Positions 1 to 12,414 of a stretch of 64,000 nucleotides of DNA are shown here, piece after piece. A program made the translations under genes and the position numbers. The DNA is from Leucaena leucocephala (taxonomy: Eukaryota > Streptophyta > Magnoliopsida > Fabales > Fabaceae), in the NCBI GenBank assembly GCA_037074615.1, contig CM073550.1:12356001-12420000 (forward strand). Reading direction: 5' to 3'. The notes under the pieces are model-generated. The model searched no databases. It had not been told where the DNA came from and saw only the letters and a list, made by a program, of their open reading frames with translations. Numbering within the stretch: the first letter of the stretch is position 1; each line of letters begins with the position of its first letter.

Positions 1-1923
1 AACCCGTAATTGATCTTCAAGTATGTAATGACAGTTGAAGCCCAAACCCTACTTTTCAGGATAGTAATTGTTATTGTCATTTCAACTCAACTAGTTTGTT
101 CTTCATTAAATTGAACTAATTAGTGATCTCTAGATTGCAACGTAACTTACAAGTGACACTTAAAACCCAAAAGCTAAATTTTATTATATTCCTTGTATGG
201 TACATGGAAGAGTTTTTTTATGGAAGTTGGAATGTAAATGGAACTGGAAGTGGGGTTAAAAATTTGTCTGGTATGCCTATAAAACTATGATATAATTTTT
301 ATTCAAAATGTCTATTAAAAATATGAAAAGACCTATATACCTTTGAAAAAAATTTACCCACCCACCCAAATGACCACAGCCCTGCCATCAGCCACCAATA
401 ATCTAGCCACTGGCCGCCACAGACACAACCATAGTCCTCCATTTTCACACAAACATCAGGCATCAACAGTCAACAGTATTCCAAACAAAATAAAAACAAA
501 TGAGAAGCATAAGATTTCACATCGTTGGAGAAAGAAAGAAGAATCAAATGGGGAGAATGGAGTAGCAAAAATCATAGATTGAAGAGGAAGAAGGAGAAGA
601 CGACGTTAAGCTTGTAGATCTTGTAGATCAAAGAGGGAGAAATGTCGTCCACCATCCACAGGTCACCATATCGAAGAGGAGAAAACGCCTTTCACCGTTC
701 GCAAATTGAAGAGGGAGAATATGCTACTGTCCACCTTCACCGTCCGCCTTTGTCTTTCCCGTCCTCCATCGTCCTTACTCACATGGCCATGTCTGTTGAA
801 GGGCAAAATGGTCACCAAGCTTGAGTTCCATGGAACTGGTCTCAATTCTCAAGGGGACCACAGAAATGGCAATTCTCATATTTGATAGAATTGAGGGTGA
901 AAGTGGAACTAGCTCCATGAATGCCAAACACCCAAATTTTAGGTTCCACCCCCAGTTACATGCTACCAAACAGGGCATTAAGATAGTTTATTTCATATAA
1001 TTAAAGTTGTTATTTCACACCTAAAGAGCATTAATTATTTTTTTAATATATGCCCATATTTAATAAGAGTAATAAGAAAGAGTAAAAATTAATATAATGA
1101 TAAAGTTTAGTATAGTCAATAAAGATAATGTTAGAAATTACTTAAATTTTAGAACAAATGTAATACTTTTAATTGTTTATTTATTATAAAATTATTTAAA
1201 ATTAGTTATTTATTTTAAAATTTTAAAATGACCCTCAATAATAAGTCAGAGAAGTTATTAAGTTAATTAATTAAAAAGGTTTATAATTAGTTAGAGCTAT
1301 TATAAATGAATAAAATGAATGTTTAAACAAAATATATTCCATTATGAAAAAAGTAAAGGATTATTATAATAAGGTCGATGGAGTATTAATCAAGACCCTT
1401 TTACTGACAAGTACAAGACTTCAGGTACACATATATAAGGAAAGCTCACACGTTTGACTATCCGAAATTTATTAAAAGAAGGAGAAGATCACCAAACCAC
1501 AAACCAAAAAAAAAACAGAGAAACACACAAATTGGAATCCAGTAAAACTTACTAGCTTGTTGGGAGATATAGGAAGATCAATATGTTATATATACTACAT
1601 CCAATTCTAATGATAAGAGCCATTTGATTTTTTATGGAGATATAGAAAGTTAAATAAATAAGTTAATTATGATTAAATCCAACTCCTCAAAATGAATTCT
1701 TATTATATATACTTCAATATACTCAAATTAGTAAATTTGTTCTTATATTTGGTATAATTAACTGATATATTTAATTTTTTAAATCTATCTAAAAAAATCA
1801 ATTTGTTCTTATAATTAGGACAAATGATAGTGTATATATATATATATATGGTTATACAAATATATACAATTAACTGGTATATATATAACTCTTGGAGACC
1901 TATAAACTTATTCCCCAACACAC
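1..1923. other. AT-rich intergenic DNA with MITE remnants
   Basis: No gene is supported here. Positions 187-977 look like a degenerate Tourist-type MITE. The left end (TTCCTTGTATGGTA after a TTA) resembles the reverse complement of the right end (CCCTGTTTGGTA before TTA at 978-980), with purine-rich unique sequence between. Positions 1580-1830 resemble the Stowaway-like family seen better at 32424-32672. The short open frames at 343-582 and 642-824 match no family I know. Confidence 0.45.
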
Positions 1924-1926
1924 TAA

Positions 1927-2394
1927 GGGCATGTTTGGATTAGCTTTTGAAGAATAGATTTTGGGAAGAATAAATTTTGAAAATAGAGATGTTTAGATGA
2001 TTAGTAGTAGAATCACTTTTCATATTAGTAAATTACCAAAAAGGGTATGATTTGATTAAAACTATGAGAGATGAGAGAGGGTAGAGAAGAGAGATAGGAG
2101 ATATGGTGGATAAGAGAGATAAGAGAGGAGAGATGAGTGAAGAGAGAGGAGAGAGGATAGAGAAGAGAGAGGAAAGATTGTGTAAGAAAAAGTAGGGGTA
2201 AGATAGTAATTTGATAGCCCATAAGCTCTTTTATTATTCCAAAAGCTAGTTTCAGTAGCTTATTCAAAACCATGATTTTAAACCATGGTTTTGGTCAAAA
2301 ATATTTCTGGATAAATATGACTGTTTGTTTAAAATTTTTCTAAACCAAGATTTTACTCAAAAGAGCTTCTGAGACCATACACCCAAACACACAC
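1927..2394. mobile_element. Tourist-like MITE (PIF/Harbinger type)
   Basis: A 468 bp element lies between two TAA target duplications (1924-1926 and 2395-2397). The left end reads GGGCATGTTTGG and the right end, reverse-complemented, GTGTGTGTTTGG, so the terminal inverted repeats share the GTTTGG core typical of Tourist MITEs. The inside holds a GA-rich low-complexity run (about 2060-2200) and no coding potential. It would have been mobilised in trans by a Harbinger-type transposase, which is not present here. Confidence 0.7.
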
Positions 2395-2900
2395 TAAGAT
2401 GTCTCTCCAAATTAAAGCTTTTATTAGGAGCTAGAAATTAGTTGTCAAAATACACTAGGGATTTTTTTTAGGATCAACAGGCACTTTGTACACTACTGCA
2501 AAATATGCTTTCTAAAACCCTATTTGTAAACCGGTCATTGCGAAGACAGTTTAAAAAATGATCGGTGGTATTTTTGTAAGTAAGATGAAATATTTACACC
2601 GGATTTACACATAATCGGTGTAAAATATCTATAACTGGTGTTAAATATGCTTTATATTATGACTCTTCAATTTCTTGTATATGATTTCCCCCTTCTTTTC
2701 TGTACCTTCTTCAGACTATTCATTTCACTTCTTCAGTTCCTAACATTTGTAGTCATTATGATAGAAGGCCAATTGCATTCTTCAATATTCTTTTCTGAAA
2801 TCGTTCTTATTCCTCAACCATATATATAACATTCCTATGATTAATACTTTTCATCCCATCACTTTATCTTTCTTTTCTTTTCTTCAATTTGAACCCTCCA

Positions 2901-3092
2901 ATGGCTTCTTCTTCACCCACACCTCCTTCTCCGCCACACAAAAGAAATAGAGACGAATTTGAAGACAAACATTATGACCCTCACCCTGTAGTTCCTTCTC
3001 CTCCTCCCCTAGTTGTCACTCTGATAGAGCGCCTTGAGGAACTCATCATGTGTTTCAATGCCCTAGAGGACTCTGTGAAAAAATTGATTTAG
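2901..3092 (+). CDS. Small ORF of unknown function inside the CACTA element
   Basis: An ATG opens a 63-codon frame rich in Ser and Pro at its start (TPPSPP), with an acidic/basic patch (KRNRDEFEDK) and then a predicted helix (IERLEELIM). A TAG ends it; the same frame continues with plausible amino acids to about 3205, so the stop may be a decay mutation. It sits between the 5' subterminal repeats and the transposase, where CACTA elements often carry accessory or captured sequence. I do not recognise a family. Confidence 0.3.
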   Translation: MASSSPTPPSPPHKRNRDEFEDKHYDPHPVVPSPPPLVVTLIERLEELIMCFNALEDSVKKLI

Positions 3093-4029
3093 AAAGTTAA
3101 CAGACCGAAAGACAGTTTCAGAGCTTTTCGCTCAGAAGTTCGTGGCCATCAACAAAATGATAGCTTCTATAATCATGTTGATCCTACTCACTCTAATGAA
3201 TCCTAAAACTCTGAGTCTGATGAGGAGTAAAAGCCTACAACCTTTATCTGCCCCTCTTATTTTATTTTTTGTCACGTAATGACAAAAAGGGATAATATAT
3301 TATATATTTTGAATGAGGAGTAAAAGCCTACAACCTTTAATTTTTTTTGAAATTTTAAACTTTTGATGTAAAGTTATTAATAAAGTTGAATGAATGAAGT
3401 TTCTTATTCTGATGACATAGTGTTCTTTTATTTTTTTAAAAAAAATACAACAGATTGAAATCGAACATGTCAATGTCAGTTGTAGATTATCACATTTTCT
3501 ACACCAAATGTAAATTTCATCCGATGTAGATTTGTTTATGAAATAATTAATTTTTAATATTTTACACTGGTTGTAAAAGTGACAAGTGTAGAATATAATG
3601 TCCAGTTTAGAAAAAGTTATTTCTACACCGATGTTCCATTTCATCTGGTGTAGAATATAATGTCATGTTTAGAAAAAATTATTTTTACACCGGTGTTCCA
3701 TTTCATCCGTGTAGCTTTGCTTACTAAATACACTTTAATTTAATCGAAACCCTCTTTGCCCCTCCCATATCTCTTTTTTCATTAGTTCACACGTTTAAGT
3801 CTTCTCAACCCTTCACAGTTGGTGAGTTTTGTTTTGAATTCCTTGTCTTGAGAACTGTAAATTTATGCATTAATGGTGTTACTTTTTGCTGTTATTTGCT
3901 AGATTCATTGATGTCATTTACTTGTTTGAATTAGTAAGTTTTTCCACTTGTGCGAGATATATTATCTCCCATAATTAGCTACAAGCTAGGTTTTCTTATT
4001 TTCTATTTTTCTAGTTTTTTAGTCTTCCA

Positions 4030-6990
4030 CAAATATGGATCATAGTTAGATAAATTCTAAACAAACTAGTGTTGAGTATGCTGAGGGATAGAGTTTTTGG
4101 ATTTTTCTAAACGAAATGGTGATGATGACAATAGAAGGTTTTATTATCCTTGTATGAGTTGTTTTAATGAGAGGAAACAAAGTCTTGTAGATATGTACAC
4201 TTATTTAATTTATGAAGGGTTTTGCAAGAGTTACACAATATGGGCATAGCATGGTGAAAATGTGGAAAGGTCGAGTGCATTTGAACAGGTAGAATAGACC
4301 TTTAATGATGACATGGACATTGATGATCGGGTAGAGGACATGATTCGCGATGTTGGAGAATATGCTTTTTTGTGGTCACATACATATGATAATATGTGCA
4401 ATGATGCAAAAAAACTTCTATACCCAGGGTGCAAAAAATACAACATGTTGAATGTGGTATTGAGATTGGTAAGTGTGAAAGCACGGCATGGGTGGAGTGA
4501 TAGAAGTTTTTCATAACTGCTTGAATTGTTGCAAGACATGTTTCCAAAAAAAATGTGATACCCAAACGCTACTATAATGTTAAGAAAATAATATGTCCTT
4601 TAGGCATATAATATAAAAATATTCATGCATGCCCAAATGATTGCATATTGTATAGGAAAGATTTTGAAGATTAGGAGAAGTGTCCAATATGTAAGACACT
4701 AAGGTATAGATCAAACAAGTCTCCTGTAAAGGTGTTATGGTATCTTCCAATTATACTAAGGTTTAAGCGCATTTTTTCTAATAAAGATGATGCAACAAAA
4801 TGTTATGGCATGCGACTAAAAGGATTTGTGATGGAAAGCTTCGTCATCCAGCTGATTCTTTGCAATGGAAGAAGATTGATGACTTATTTCCTGAGTTCGA
4901 CAATGAACCACGAAACCTAAGGCTTGGACTTAGTATAGATATCATGAACCCTTATAGTACAGATAACAGGAACCCTTATGGTAGCCTGAGTAGTATACAT
5001 AGTTCATGGCCCGTCCTCATGACCAAAACAACCAGGAAATGACATAGACATTTACCTAATACCTTTAATTGAAGATTTGAAGAAGCGATAGGAAGGTGTG
5101 GATATTTTTTATACGATTAAGAAGGAGGTCTTCAATATGCGGGCTATGATCTTTTGTACAATTAATAACTTTCCTGCATACAAAAATTTGTCAGGGTATT
5201 GTGTTAAGGGCCATAAAGCGTGTCCGATTTGTGAGAAAGGGACTTGCTACTATTAACTTTGTTATGGAAGAAAGATAGTCTACTTAGGTTATAGGAGATT
5301 TCTAAGATAATGCCGCCTATACCGACAACTAAAGAAAAAAATTTTGGCAGCCAAGAATTTAAAAATGCTCTAGAGCCATTGACTGGAGAACAATTTTATG
5401 AAAAAGTAAAAGACATCAACGTTACTTTCGGTAAGACTACCAAGAGAAGTGAAAAAATATATGGAAAAAAGATGTCTTTTTTGAGCTTCCATATTGGCAA
5501 CATATTTATGTAAGGCACTATATTGATGTCACGCATGTGGAGAAAAATGTGTGACAATATTGTTGGAACACTTCTCAACATACATGGTAGTTCCAAAGAC
5601 GCTTTGAAGGAAATATTAGATCTGGAAGAAATAGGAATACATGAGGATTTACATCCATGTCCAGATGGTAAGGGGAGATATTGTGTTGAAGAAATTAATA
5701 TTTTGTCTAAGGATGAGAGAAGAAGTATTTGTGAGTATTTACAAGGAATCAAAATTCCCTCTGGGTACTCATATAATCTTAAGAAGATTGTGTCGATGAA
5801 AGATTTGAAATTAGTCAGCCAAAAGTCTCATGATTGTCATGTCTTGATGCAACAATTACTCCTAATGGATGTTCGAGGAATCCTTCAAGATGATTTGAGA
5901 CACATTTATAACCCAACTTTCAATGCTATCTGTGGCAAAGTCTTTGAGACTGAAAAGTTGGATGAATTGGAGCATGAGAGTTATGTTATTTTGTGCCATC
6001 TTGAAAAACTGTTTCTTCTTGGCTTTTTTGACAACATGGTACACCTCATCGTTCATCGTGCAAGAAATAAAATTGTGTAGCCCTGTATACTTATGATGGA
6101 TGTACCCATTTGAAAGATACATGAAAATCCTTAAAGGGTATATGAAGAATCCAAATTGGCCTGAGGCATCCATTGTTAAAAAATATATTTATGAAGAAGC
6201 TATGGATTTTTGTCAACACTACCTGTCTAAAGTAAGACATATTGATCTCCCTAAACCCCGTGCCAAACAGGGGGTCAACACGGAATGTCAGTGAAGAGTA
6301 TTGATCATAATGAATTATAGCAAATACATTTATATATCTTGAATAACATTGATGAAGTTCAAGACCATATAGATGTTCATAAAGAGCTTGTCCAGAAAAA
6401 ATAATAGAATGACAGAGCAAAAGCTAATTAGAGAACACAACAAATCTTTTGGACATTGGTTCAAATAGAAGGTTGAAAATGAGGATTGTGTATCTAATTC
6501 AGTTAGATGGTTGGCATATGGTCCTAAATTTAATGTGATATGTTAGAATTCATTTGATATCAACATGTTTTCCTTTTATATGAAGTCCCTAGATAATAAA
6601 AGTAGCGTGCATAATAGTAGTGTTATGTTAGTGGCTGAAGCTATGCATTTCTCTAGTTCAAAAGACAACAATCATAAATTAGCAATAATCCCTTATTATG
6701 GTGTTGTTGAAGAGATTTGGAAGCTAGACTACTCCAAATTCACAGTTATCGTATTCAAATACAGGTGGACTAATGTAAATAATGGTATTATGGTGGATAG
6801 GTAAGGATTTATACTGGTTGATTTAAATAGTATAAGTTTTGGGGATGAGCCTTTTATTATGGCAGACCAAGCAAAACAAGTGTTATATATCACTGATCTA
6901 ATAAATAAAAGATGGTATGTCGCTCTCTAAGGAGAAAAGATTGTTGACGATGATGATTCAATTTGTGAGACCCCTTCTTTTTCACTAGGT
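4030..6990 (+). pseudogene. TNP2-like CACTA transposase pseudogene
   Basis: Broken frames in order match the plant En/Spm transposase. An N-terminal transposase-associated block (YPCMSCFNE, then HGEN near 4255) is followed by the TNP2 core: PICK at about 4690, LRHPADS near 4850, RLGLSIDIMNP near 4925, FPAYKNLSGY near 5180 and CPICEKG near 5230. Next comes the block at 5523-6080 (CDNIVGTLLNI, SMKDLKLV, SHDCHVLMQQLL, DNMVHL) and MYPFERYMK at 6100. A DUF4216-like C-terminal block follows at 6690-6920 (YYGVVEEIW, ADQAKQV, KRW). The transposase would cut and join CACTA ends. Frame changes between nearly every block and many stops mean it cannot be expressed intact. Assignment is by recognised motifs. 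Confidence 0.85.
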
Positions 6991-7852
6991 TTACTATAAT
7001 TGAATGAAGAAGGAATAGATTATGATTGATTTGTATGTGAGTGTTTTATGATTTTGATGTATAATAATGCAATTAAGTTTCTTGTTATGATTGCATATAT
7101 GTTTTTGATGTAATAATAACACAAGTTTATTGTTCTGATTATATATATATGTTGTAACTTCAAGGGATGGGGTAATAACAGAGGTGGTGGGGAAAAAATA
7201 ACTACAATATTTAAACCGGTCGTACATGTTATCGGGTGTAAAAAGTGACCTGAAAAACTGAAGGTGTCATTTTTGTAAATAAATTAAAACATTTTTTACA
7301 CCTGATTTATATGTTATCCGATGTAAAAAGTCTTCTGAAATTCAAAATATTAGCCGTGGCATTTTTGAAAATAAATAGACAACTTTTTAAACTGGTTATT
7401 GTGTTAGTCAGGTTTAGAAATATTATTTACTACACCTTATGTCATATATATCCAGTGTAAAATGGCTACTGAATATACATTTTTGAAACCCACCTCTTGG
7501 CGCTTCTCTGATTTCTTAGGTTTTCTTCAGTCTTATTTCTTACTTCTATCATTACTTCGCTCGTCGTACTCTATGATTTTCGTGGGGCTTCACCATTCTT
7601 AGTCGTTCTTCTTTATTCTCACTCTCGTTGTGCTTTGTTGTGCGTGTTCTCGACACTTATTTTCTCATGTTTGTGCTTCGCCATTTACATGTTCATTTAA
7701 TCTAGGTTTTTTAGTTTTCCTATGATAAATGCTTGCATTTCTTTCCATGGATAAATGTTAAAGGAATAAGTTTTGTGTATTCTGATAGGGTGAAGGGAAA
7801 ATGGTTAAGTCTGTTTACTATGTTTGATTTTGTTATTGTGTATATAGGAATA

Positions 7853-8330
7853 TGGGTGGTAGTGTTAATCAGAATGAGGCTATGGATGCTCTAAGCAACT
7901 CTATGCAAAGGAGGGGCAGAAGTGCACCGCGATTGAAAAACATTGCGTAAGACAAGAAGGAAGGAAAATTACTATTGATTGAGTTTGATAGACGTTTGAA
8001 CCCAATTGGTGAACAAGGACCAAGTATATAAGTTAAGTTAGCCTCCTAGCATGCAACAAGCTTAGCATCGCCATACATACTTGTGATGTTATTGATGATC
8101 GCGTGAAGAATCAAATTTGGGATACTATATGGATATAGGAACTAACTATTTTATATTGTATGTAGAGCAATACCAAAAAACATAACTGTTTGTTGATAAA
8201 TATGCTTTCAATGGCAATTATTGTAGCTCACTTATGATGTTCCCAATAATGAAGTTTTAAATAAGAAGACGTTGTCTTATTGTACTGAGCGTTAGATGGT
8301 ATTCAAAACACAACTAGCTGGGACAAAGAT
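7853..8330 (+). pseudogene. Plant transposase (Ptta/En/Spm family) fragment
   Basis: A frame beginning with Met-Gly-Gly runs through a basic segment (RGRSAPRLKNIA), a block resembling the plant Transposase_24 family (LIEFDRRLNPIGEQG), and a late relic (ERxMVFKTQL at about 8290). Stops interrupt it at about 7950 and several later points. It lies downstream of the TNP2-like pseudogene in the same orientation, matching the second ORF often found in plant CACTA elements. The family call rests on motif resemblance. Confidence 0.55.
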
Positions 8331-8383
8331 GGTCAACATCATCCTTCTCCTTGCACCAATCACGTTTTAATATATTAGAAACA

Positions 8384-8620
8384 AGATTTTACTTTAAAAA
8401 TATTTTTAAAATGTTAGATGCATCTCATCAAATATTTCAAAGTGTTGGACTTACCTTAACCCCATTTAGACAAAATATATTAGATTTATTACAGAAAATT
8501 TTGATAATACGGGCTTAAGATTATCCCTTGTTACTGACAAATTAAATACAATAGAAACACCACAAAAAGATAACATAGCTCCTAAGCATGGACATGGAGC
8601 CTTATTAACAATATCTAAAG
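8384..8620 (+). other. Short coding-like block of unknown origin
   Basis: Two overlapping frames read as coherent protein: one from about 8384 (FKNIFKMLDASHQIFQ) and, after a one-base shift near 8500, another reading NTGLRLSLVTDKLNTIE. The amino-acid make-up looks like real coding sequence rather than noise. It sits between CACTA remains and the glycosyltransferase pseudogene. I do not recognise it; a retroelement fragment is possible. Confidence 0.3.
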
Positions 8621-8650
8621 ATACTTAAAGCTTTGATTAAGAGCTAGAAA

Positions 8651-9885
8651 TTAGTTCAACCAAAGTCTTAACATCATGAGCTGCTTTACCGTCTGGTTTA
8701 GCAACATCTTGCAGAGTTTCATCATCTTCAAGGAATTTTCTCTAACCTTGTTTCCCTCTTCCTGCATCAAAATCAGATTCAAGCTCTTCATCAATCCATG
8801 TTTAGTGAACACTCCCCTTTCTACTTTCACCCCAAAGCCCCACATGTCAGACGCCATTCTCACACACATGCTTTGCTTGGCGAAGATGAGTCTGCAAATG
8901 ATAGGCACTCCATTCGAAGCACTCTTCATCATGGAGTTCATTCCACAATGAGCCATATAAACTTCCACAGATTCATGTCCTAAAACTTGCATTTGTGGGG
9001 CCCATAGAACTATCTTCCCTCTCTTGCTTGTCCTCTCAACAAACTCATCTGGTAAAATCTCTCTCCTTCATTGTCCACAGATATGGAAACTAATTAGCTA
9101 ACTTCTAATGCTTCTTCTATAGCTACAAGTTCAGGAGCTGGTGGAACAATCACTTCCAAAGCATATATATATATATAAATATATAAACCACAGATCTACT
9201 TCTTTGCTTCTCCAGCCATTCCAAGCACCCTGAAGGGTCCATTAATGGAGAAGAAGAAGAAGGATCTGGTAAAAGAGTAAGAAACCCAACATAAAGCATA
9301 GACTCTAACTTTGACCTCATGTCCTCAACGAACAGTGGCAAATCTAGTTCCTCATAGAAGTTCATCGCAACTGCTTTGGCTTGACATAGTGCTTTCCCAA
9401 TTGAGCTTAGTGTCCTTGAGAACTCTGTCTCATTATCCCCACCTTATACTCGCGATTCATACGGCAAATCTGAGATTAGCATTTGGGATAAACCTGAAAG
9501 GAAATCTACAAGTCTGTCACTTTCTATGCCTGTTTAGTACAATGCTGGTGAACTATGTGTGTGTAAAAATAAGGAGAGACTGAGGGTAAAAGACAAAGCC
9601 AGGTTGCGATCCAAGGGACATCAAGTTATTGAGCTACAGTTAAAGAAGGATTCACAAAAACATCAGAGCAAATGCAAGTGACTTTAAGGTTTGTCCTCTT
9701 CTCTGCCAAATCAACACCACCATGTTTGAGATTCTGAGGGCAAGATTTAATGAAAAAGTCAAGTTTTTCAATGGGGATTTTTCCTAGTACATGTCCCTCA
9801 GGAATACCATCGGAGATATTGAAGCGTTTGACGTTGTGTGAGCGGGCTAGGCATGCCCAAATAGTGACATTCTGCTCATATTATG
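8651..9885 (-). pseudogene. UDP-glycosyltransferase (UGT78-like) pseudogene
   Basis: This is a broken relative of the intact gene at 18725-20083. Blocks in transcription order: about 9885-9660 (NVTIWACLARSH, then SDVFVNPSL); about 9600-9450 with frame changes; 9365-9180 (YEELDLPLFVEDM, GCLEWLEKQ); and 8992-8651, carrying the PSPG region (HCGMNS, NGVPIICR, GVFTKHGLM). Stops (for example after TVAQ), frameshifts and an AT microsatellite near 9165-9180 break the frame. About 36 N-terminal residues, including the catalytic His loop, are absent upstream. It keeps Asp in the SDVF motif where the intact copy has Asn. Confidence 0.85.
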
Positions 9886-10029
9886 GAAAAAAAATCTGCA
9901 ATCATAAATTTCTAAAGTAATACCATATTTATGTCTTAAAGATTTAAAAATTATTTATAATCAACTAAAAATAAGGTGACAACAAGATAATAATTAAAGT
10001 TTTAAAATCCATTGCAATTAAACTGATCT

Positions 10030-12414
10030 TCAGTCATCAGTAGTCATCATATTCTCCCTTCCAGGCATAGCATCTAGAGAAAAGAATAAAAGAAAAACTA
10101 CATTACATATTATAAAGTAAAATATATAATAGAATTTATGAGCTTCAAAATAAAAAATTACCTGCAAGCTGAATGACATTTTCTGTTTCATCAAAATTAT
10201 CGAACTCCCGAAGCTTGTCAGCTAAATCATTGATAGATTGGCCAGCTTGTAGCTAATTTGGGCTACAAATTAGTGCTTATGTCATTTTATAAGATAAAGA
10301 GCTCCTGTAATGATCAACTATACGTCCCCTAGTACTAAAGGCAGACTCAGAAGCAATTGTAGAAACCATAATAGCCAATACATCTCATGCCATGTAGGAG
10401 AGAATTTTATATTTTTGAGAATTAGCTTTCCACCATAACAATATGTCAAACTCAGATGCAGAAGGGATTTCATCTCTTGAGTTAGTTACAATATATCTAT
10501 CTAACTCAGTTTGAGGATCTGTAGAAGTTCTTATTTTCATAGATTTTAACCACTTATGACTAGGATCCTCAGTATCATCATTATCATCATCATCAAAAGA
10601 TAGCAATGAAGTTGCACCTATTGTACCTGTTGAAACAATCCCTAATTCAGTAGAAACCCTTGTAGAGTACTCATCAAACAACCGATACAAAGAATCTTTG
10701 ACCCTCTCATTCATAAGTGAACATACTTCAGGGTCAATGTAAAGGACATCAAACATATGATTGACATAGGCTAGTTTATAGCGAGGATCCAAAATTACAG
10801 CCACAAATAGTAACGGATTCATATTATCTTCTTGACCCCAATACTTGTCATATTTTGCCTGCATACTGATGCTCATGTCTCCCAAAAAATTATTAGCTCT
10901 GTTCGAAATATTCTTTTGCAACATTTTCTGAACACGTGCAATCTGGTGGAAACATTCATTTGATGTTACAGAAAGGGAGCTTGAAAATTTTAATGTAATG
11001 TCATAAATACCTTCAAGAATTTGATGAAGATCTTAGCATTATCCCAATCATCACTAATAGGACCAGAGAAGTCATCTTGGCCATGCCTAGCACCACGCCT
11101 AGAGCTTGAAGTGCTTGAGCTGAAGTGGAAAATATAGTCATTATCTTTATCAAGCATCCGATCAAATACTTTTTAAAACTTCATCGCAGCTTCCAACATC
11201 AAGTATGATGAGTTCCATCGAGTGTTTACATCAAGGCAAACAAGGCTTTTAGTGTCTATTTTTTCAGCTTCAACCCAAATTTTGAATTTCAAGAAGCGTG
11301 AAGGAGAAGAACGAACATATCTAACAGCACTTCCAATGGCTTCAAAGCTATCCTTCATCTCTTTGATACCTTCATTAACCACCAAGTTAAGGACATGGGC
11401 ACAACACCTTAATTGTATATAATCCCCATCACAAAGTAACCATTTCCAACTCCTTAAACGCCTCTTCAGATATACCAAAGCTGTGTCATTAGCCAAGGCA
11501 TTATCCATAGTTATGGTGAAGATATTTTCAATCCCCCACTACAACAAGCATTGCTCAATGGTCTTCCCTATAGTATAACCTCTATGATTTTCAATCATAA
11601 CAAAATTCAAGATCTTCTTGTGAAGCTTCCAATCCTCATCAATAAAATGTGTTGTCAAACACATATAATTGAAATTTTGGTATGATGTCCAGCAGTCTGT
11701 GGTAAGGCAAACACGCTTAGCACTTTGTTGTAAGAATTTCTTCAATAATTTAACTTCTTCAAGATATAACTGCCACATATGCCTTCCGATTATTGTTCTT
11801 GAAGGGATTAGAAAGCGGGGCTCAAACTCATTCAGTAATTTCTTAAATGCAGGCTTCTCAACAATTCTGAATGGTTGCTCATCCGATATAATAAATTCAA
11901 CCAAAGCTCTTCTACATCGCTTCTCATTATATAGATGTGCCACTACCGATCTTCCTTGACCACTTGACCCCCCAGACAAGAGAGTTAACATAGATTCCCT
12001 TCTATCTATAGTGGCCTTGTTTGGGTTCTCTTTACATTTTGGGATATGCCTCAACAAAGAATGTGTCCCATGGCGATTTGGATCAGCCTTATAAGTCGTA
12101 TGGCAATGCTTGCAAGCTGTTAAGTGCTCTCACACCTCTGATGTGTGCTTGGATTCTCTTTTTTTTCTCTTTGTACCCCCACCTTGAACATTTGTTTCTT
12201 GTGTGACAAATTTTGTTTGTGTTTGGGTGGTGGGAGTGGGAGCATGAGAAGTAGGAGGGTGGGGATGGGGGAGGAGAGATTGAGAGGTAGGTGGAGGAGG
12301 AGGAGGAGGAGTATTAAGACCTTCACTTAGTGATGCATTAGAATTTTTAAAAGAGCTTGAAGTTGAAGTAGCTTCATTAGACAATGGCGAGACATTAGAA
12401 GCTTGATCATCCAT
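10030..12414 (-). pseudogene. hAT transposase (BED zinc finger, RICESLEEPER-like) pseudogene
   Basis: The frame opens at ATG 12414 with a Ser/Thr/Pro-rich leader (a run of Pro near 12300). A BED-type zinc finger follows (CKHCHTTYK, then HSLLRHIPKC). The RNase H-like core comes next (LTTDCWTSYQNFNYM, TMDNALANDT, CCAHVLNLVVNEGI, NTRWNSSYLML), then a domain with DPRYKL, then the C-terminal hAT dimerisation region (WWKANSQKYKILSYMA, VSTIASESAFST). An intron appears to split the last coding exon (donor near 10164, acceptor near 10080). In-frame stops interrupt it at about 12130 (Trp of the BED finger), 11540, 11160, 10385 and 10280. Elsewhere the frame is largely open, so inactivation is by point mutation. 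Confidence 0.88.

Larger units (their letters stand above)
2491..8350 (+). mobile_element. Degenerate CACTA (En/Spm) transposon
   Basis: The left end begins with CACTACTGCAAAATATGC, the classic CACTA terminus, preceded by GTA as a possible 3 bp target duplication. Subterminal blocks at 2590-2650, 3560-3715 and 7200-7460 repeat a motif around ACACCGG/GGTGTA in both orientations, the expected transposase-binding array. Between them lie a TNP2-like transposase pseudogene (4030-6990) and a second plant transposase fragment (7853-8330). I could not find a matching right terminus (a CAGTAGTG-type end), so the 3' boundary is approximate and the element is probably truncated. Stops and frameshifts throughout show it is dead. 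Confidence 0.8.

Noticed and set aside
343..582. 79-codon open frame near the left edge
   Set aside because: His/Asn/Lys-rich, no family resemblance, and it lies inside a probable decayed MITE.
12120..12326. Leu/Pro-rich minus-strand ORF and a Gly/Arg-rich plus-strand ORF at 12145-12330
   Set aside because: Both are other-frame readings of the proline-rich leader of the hAT transposase.
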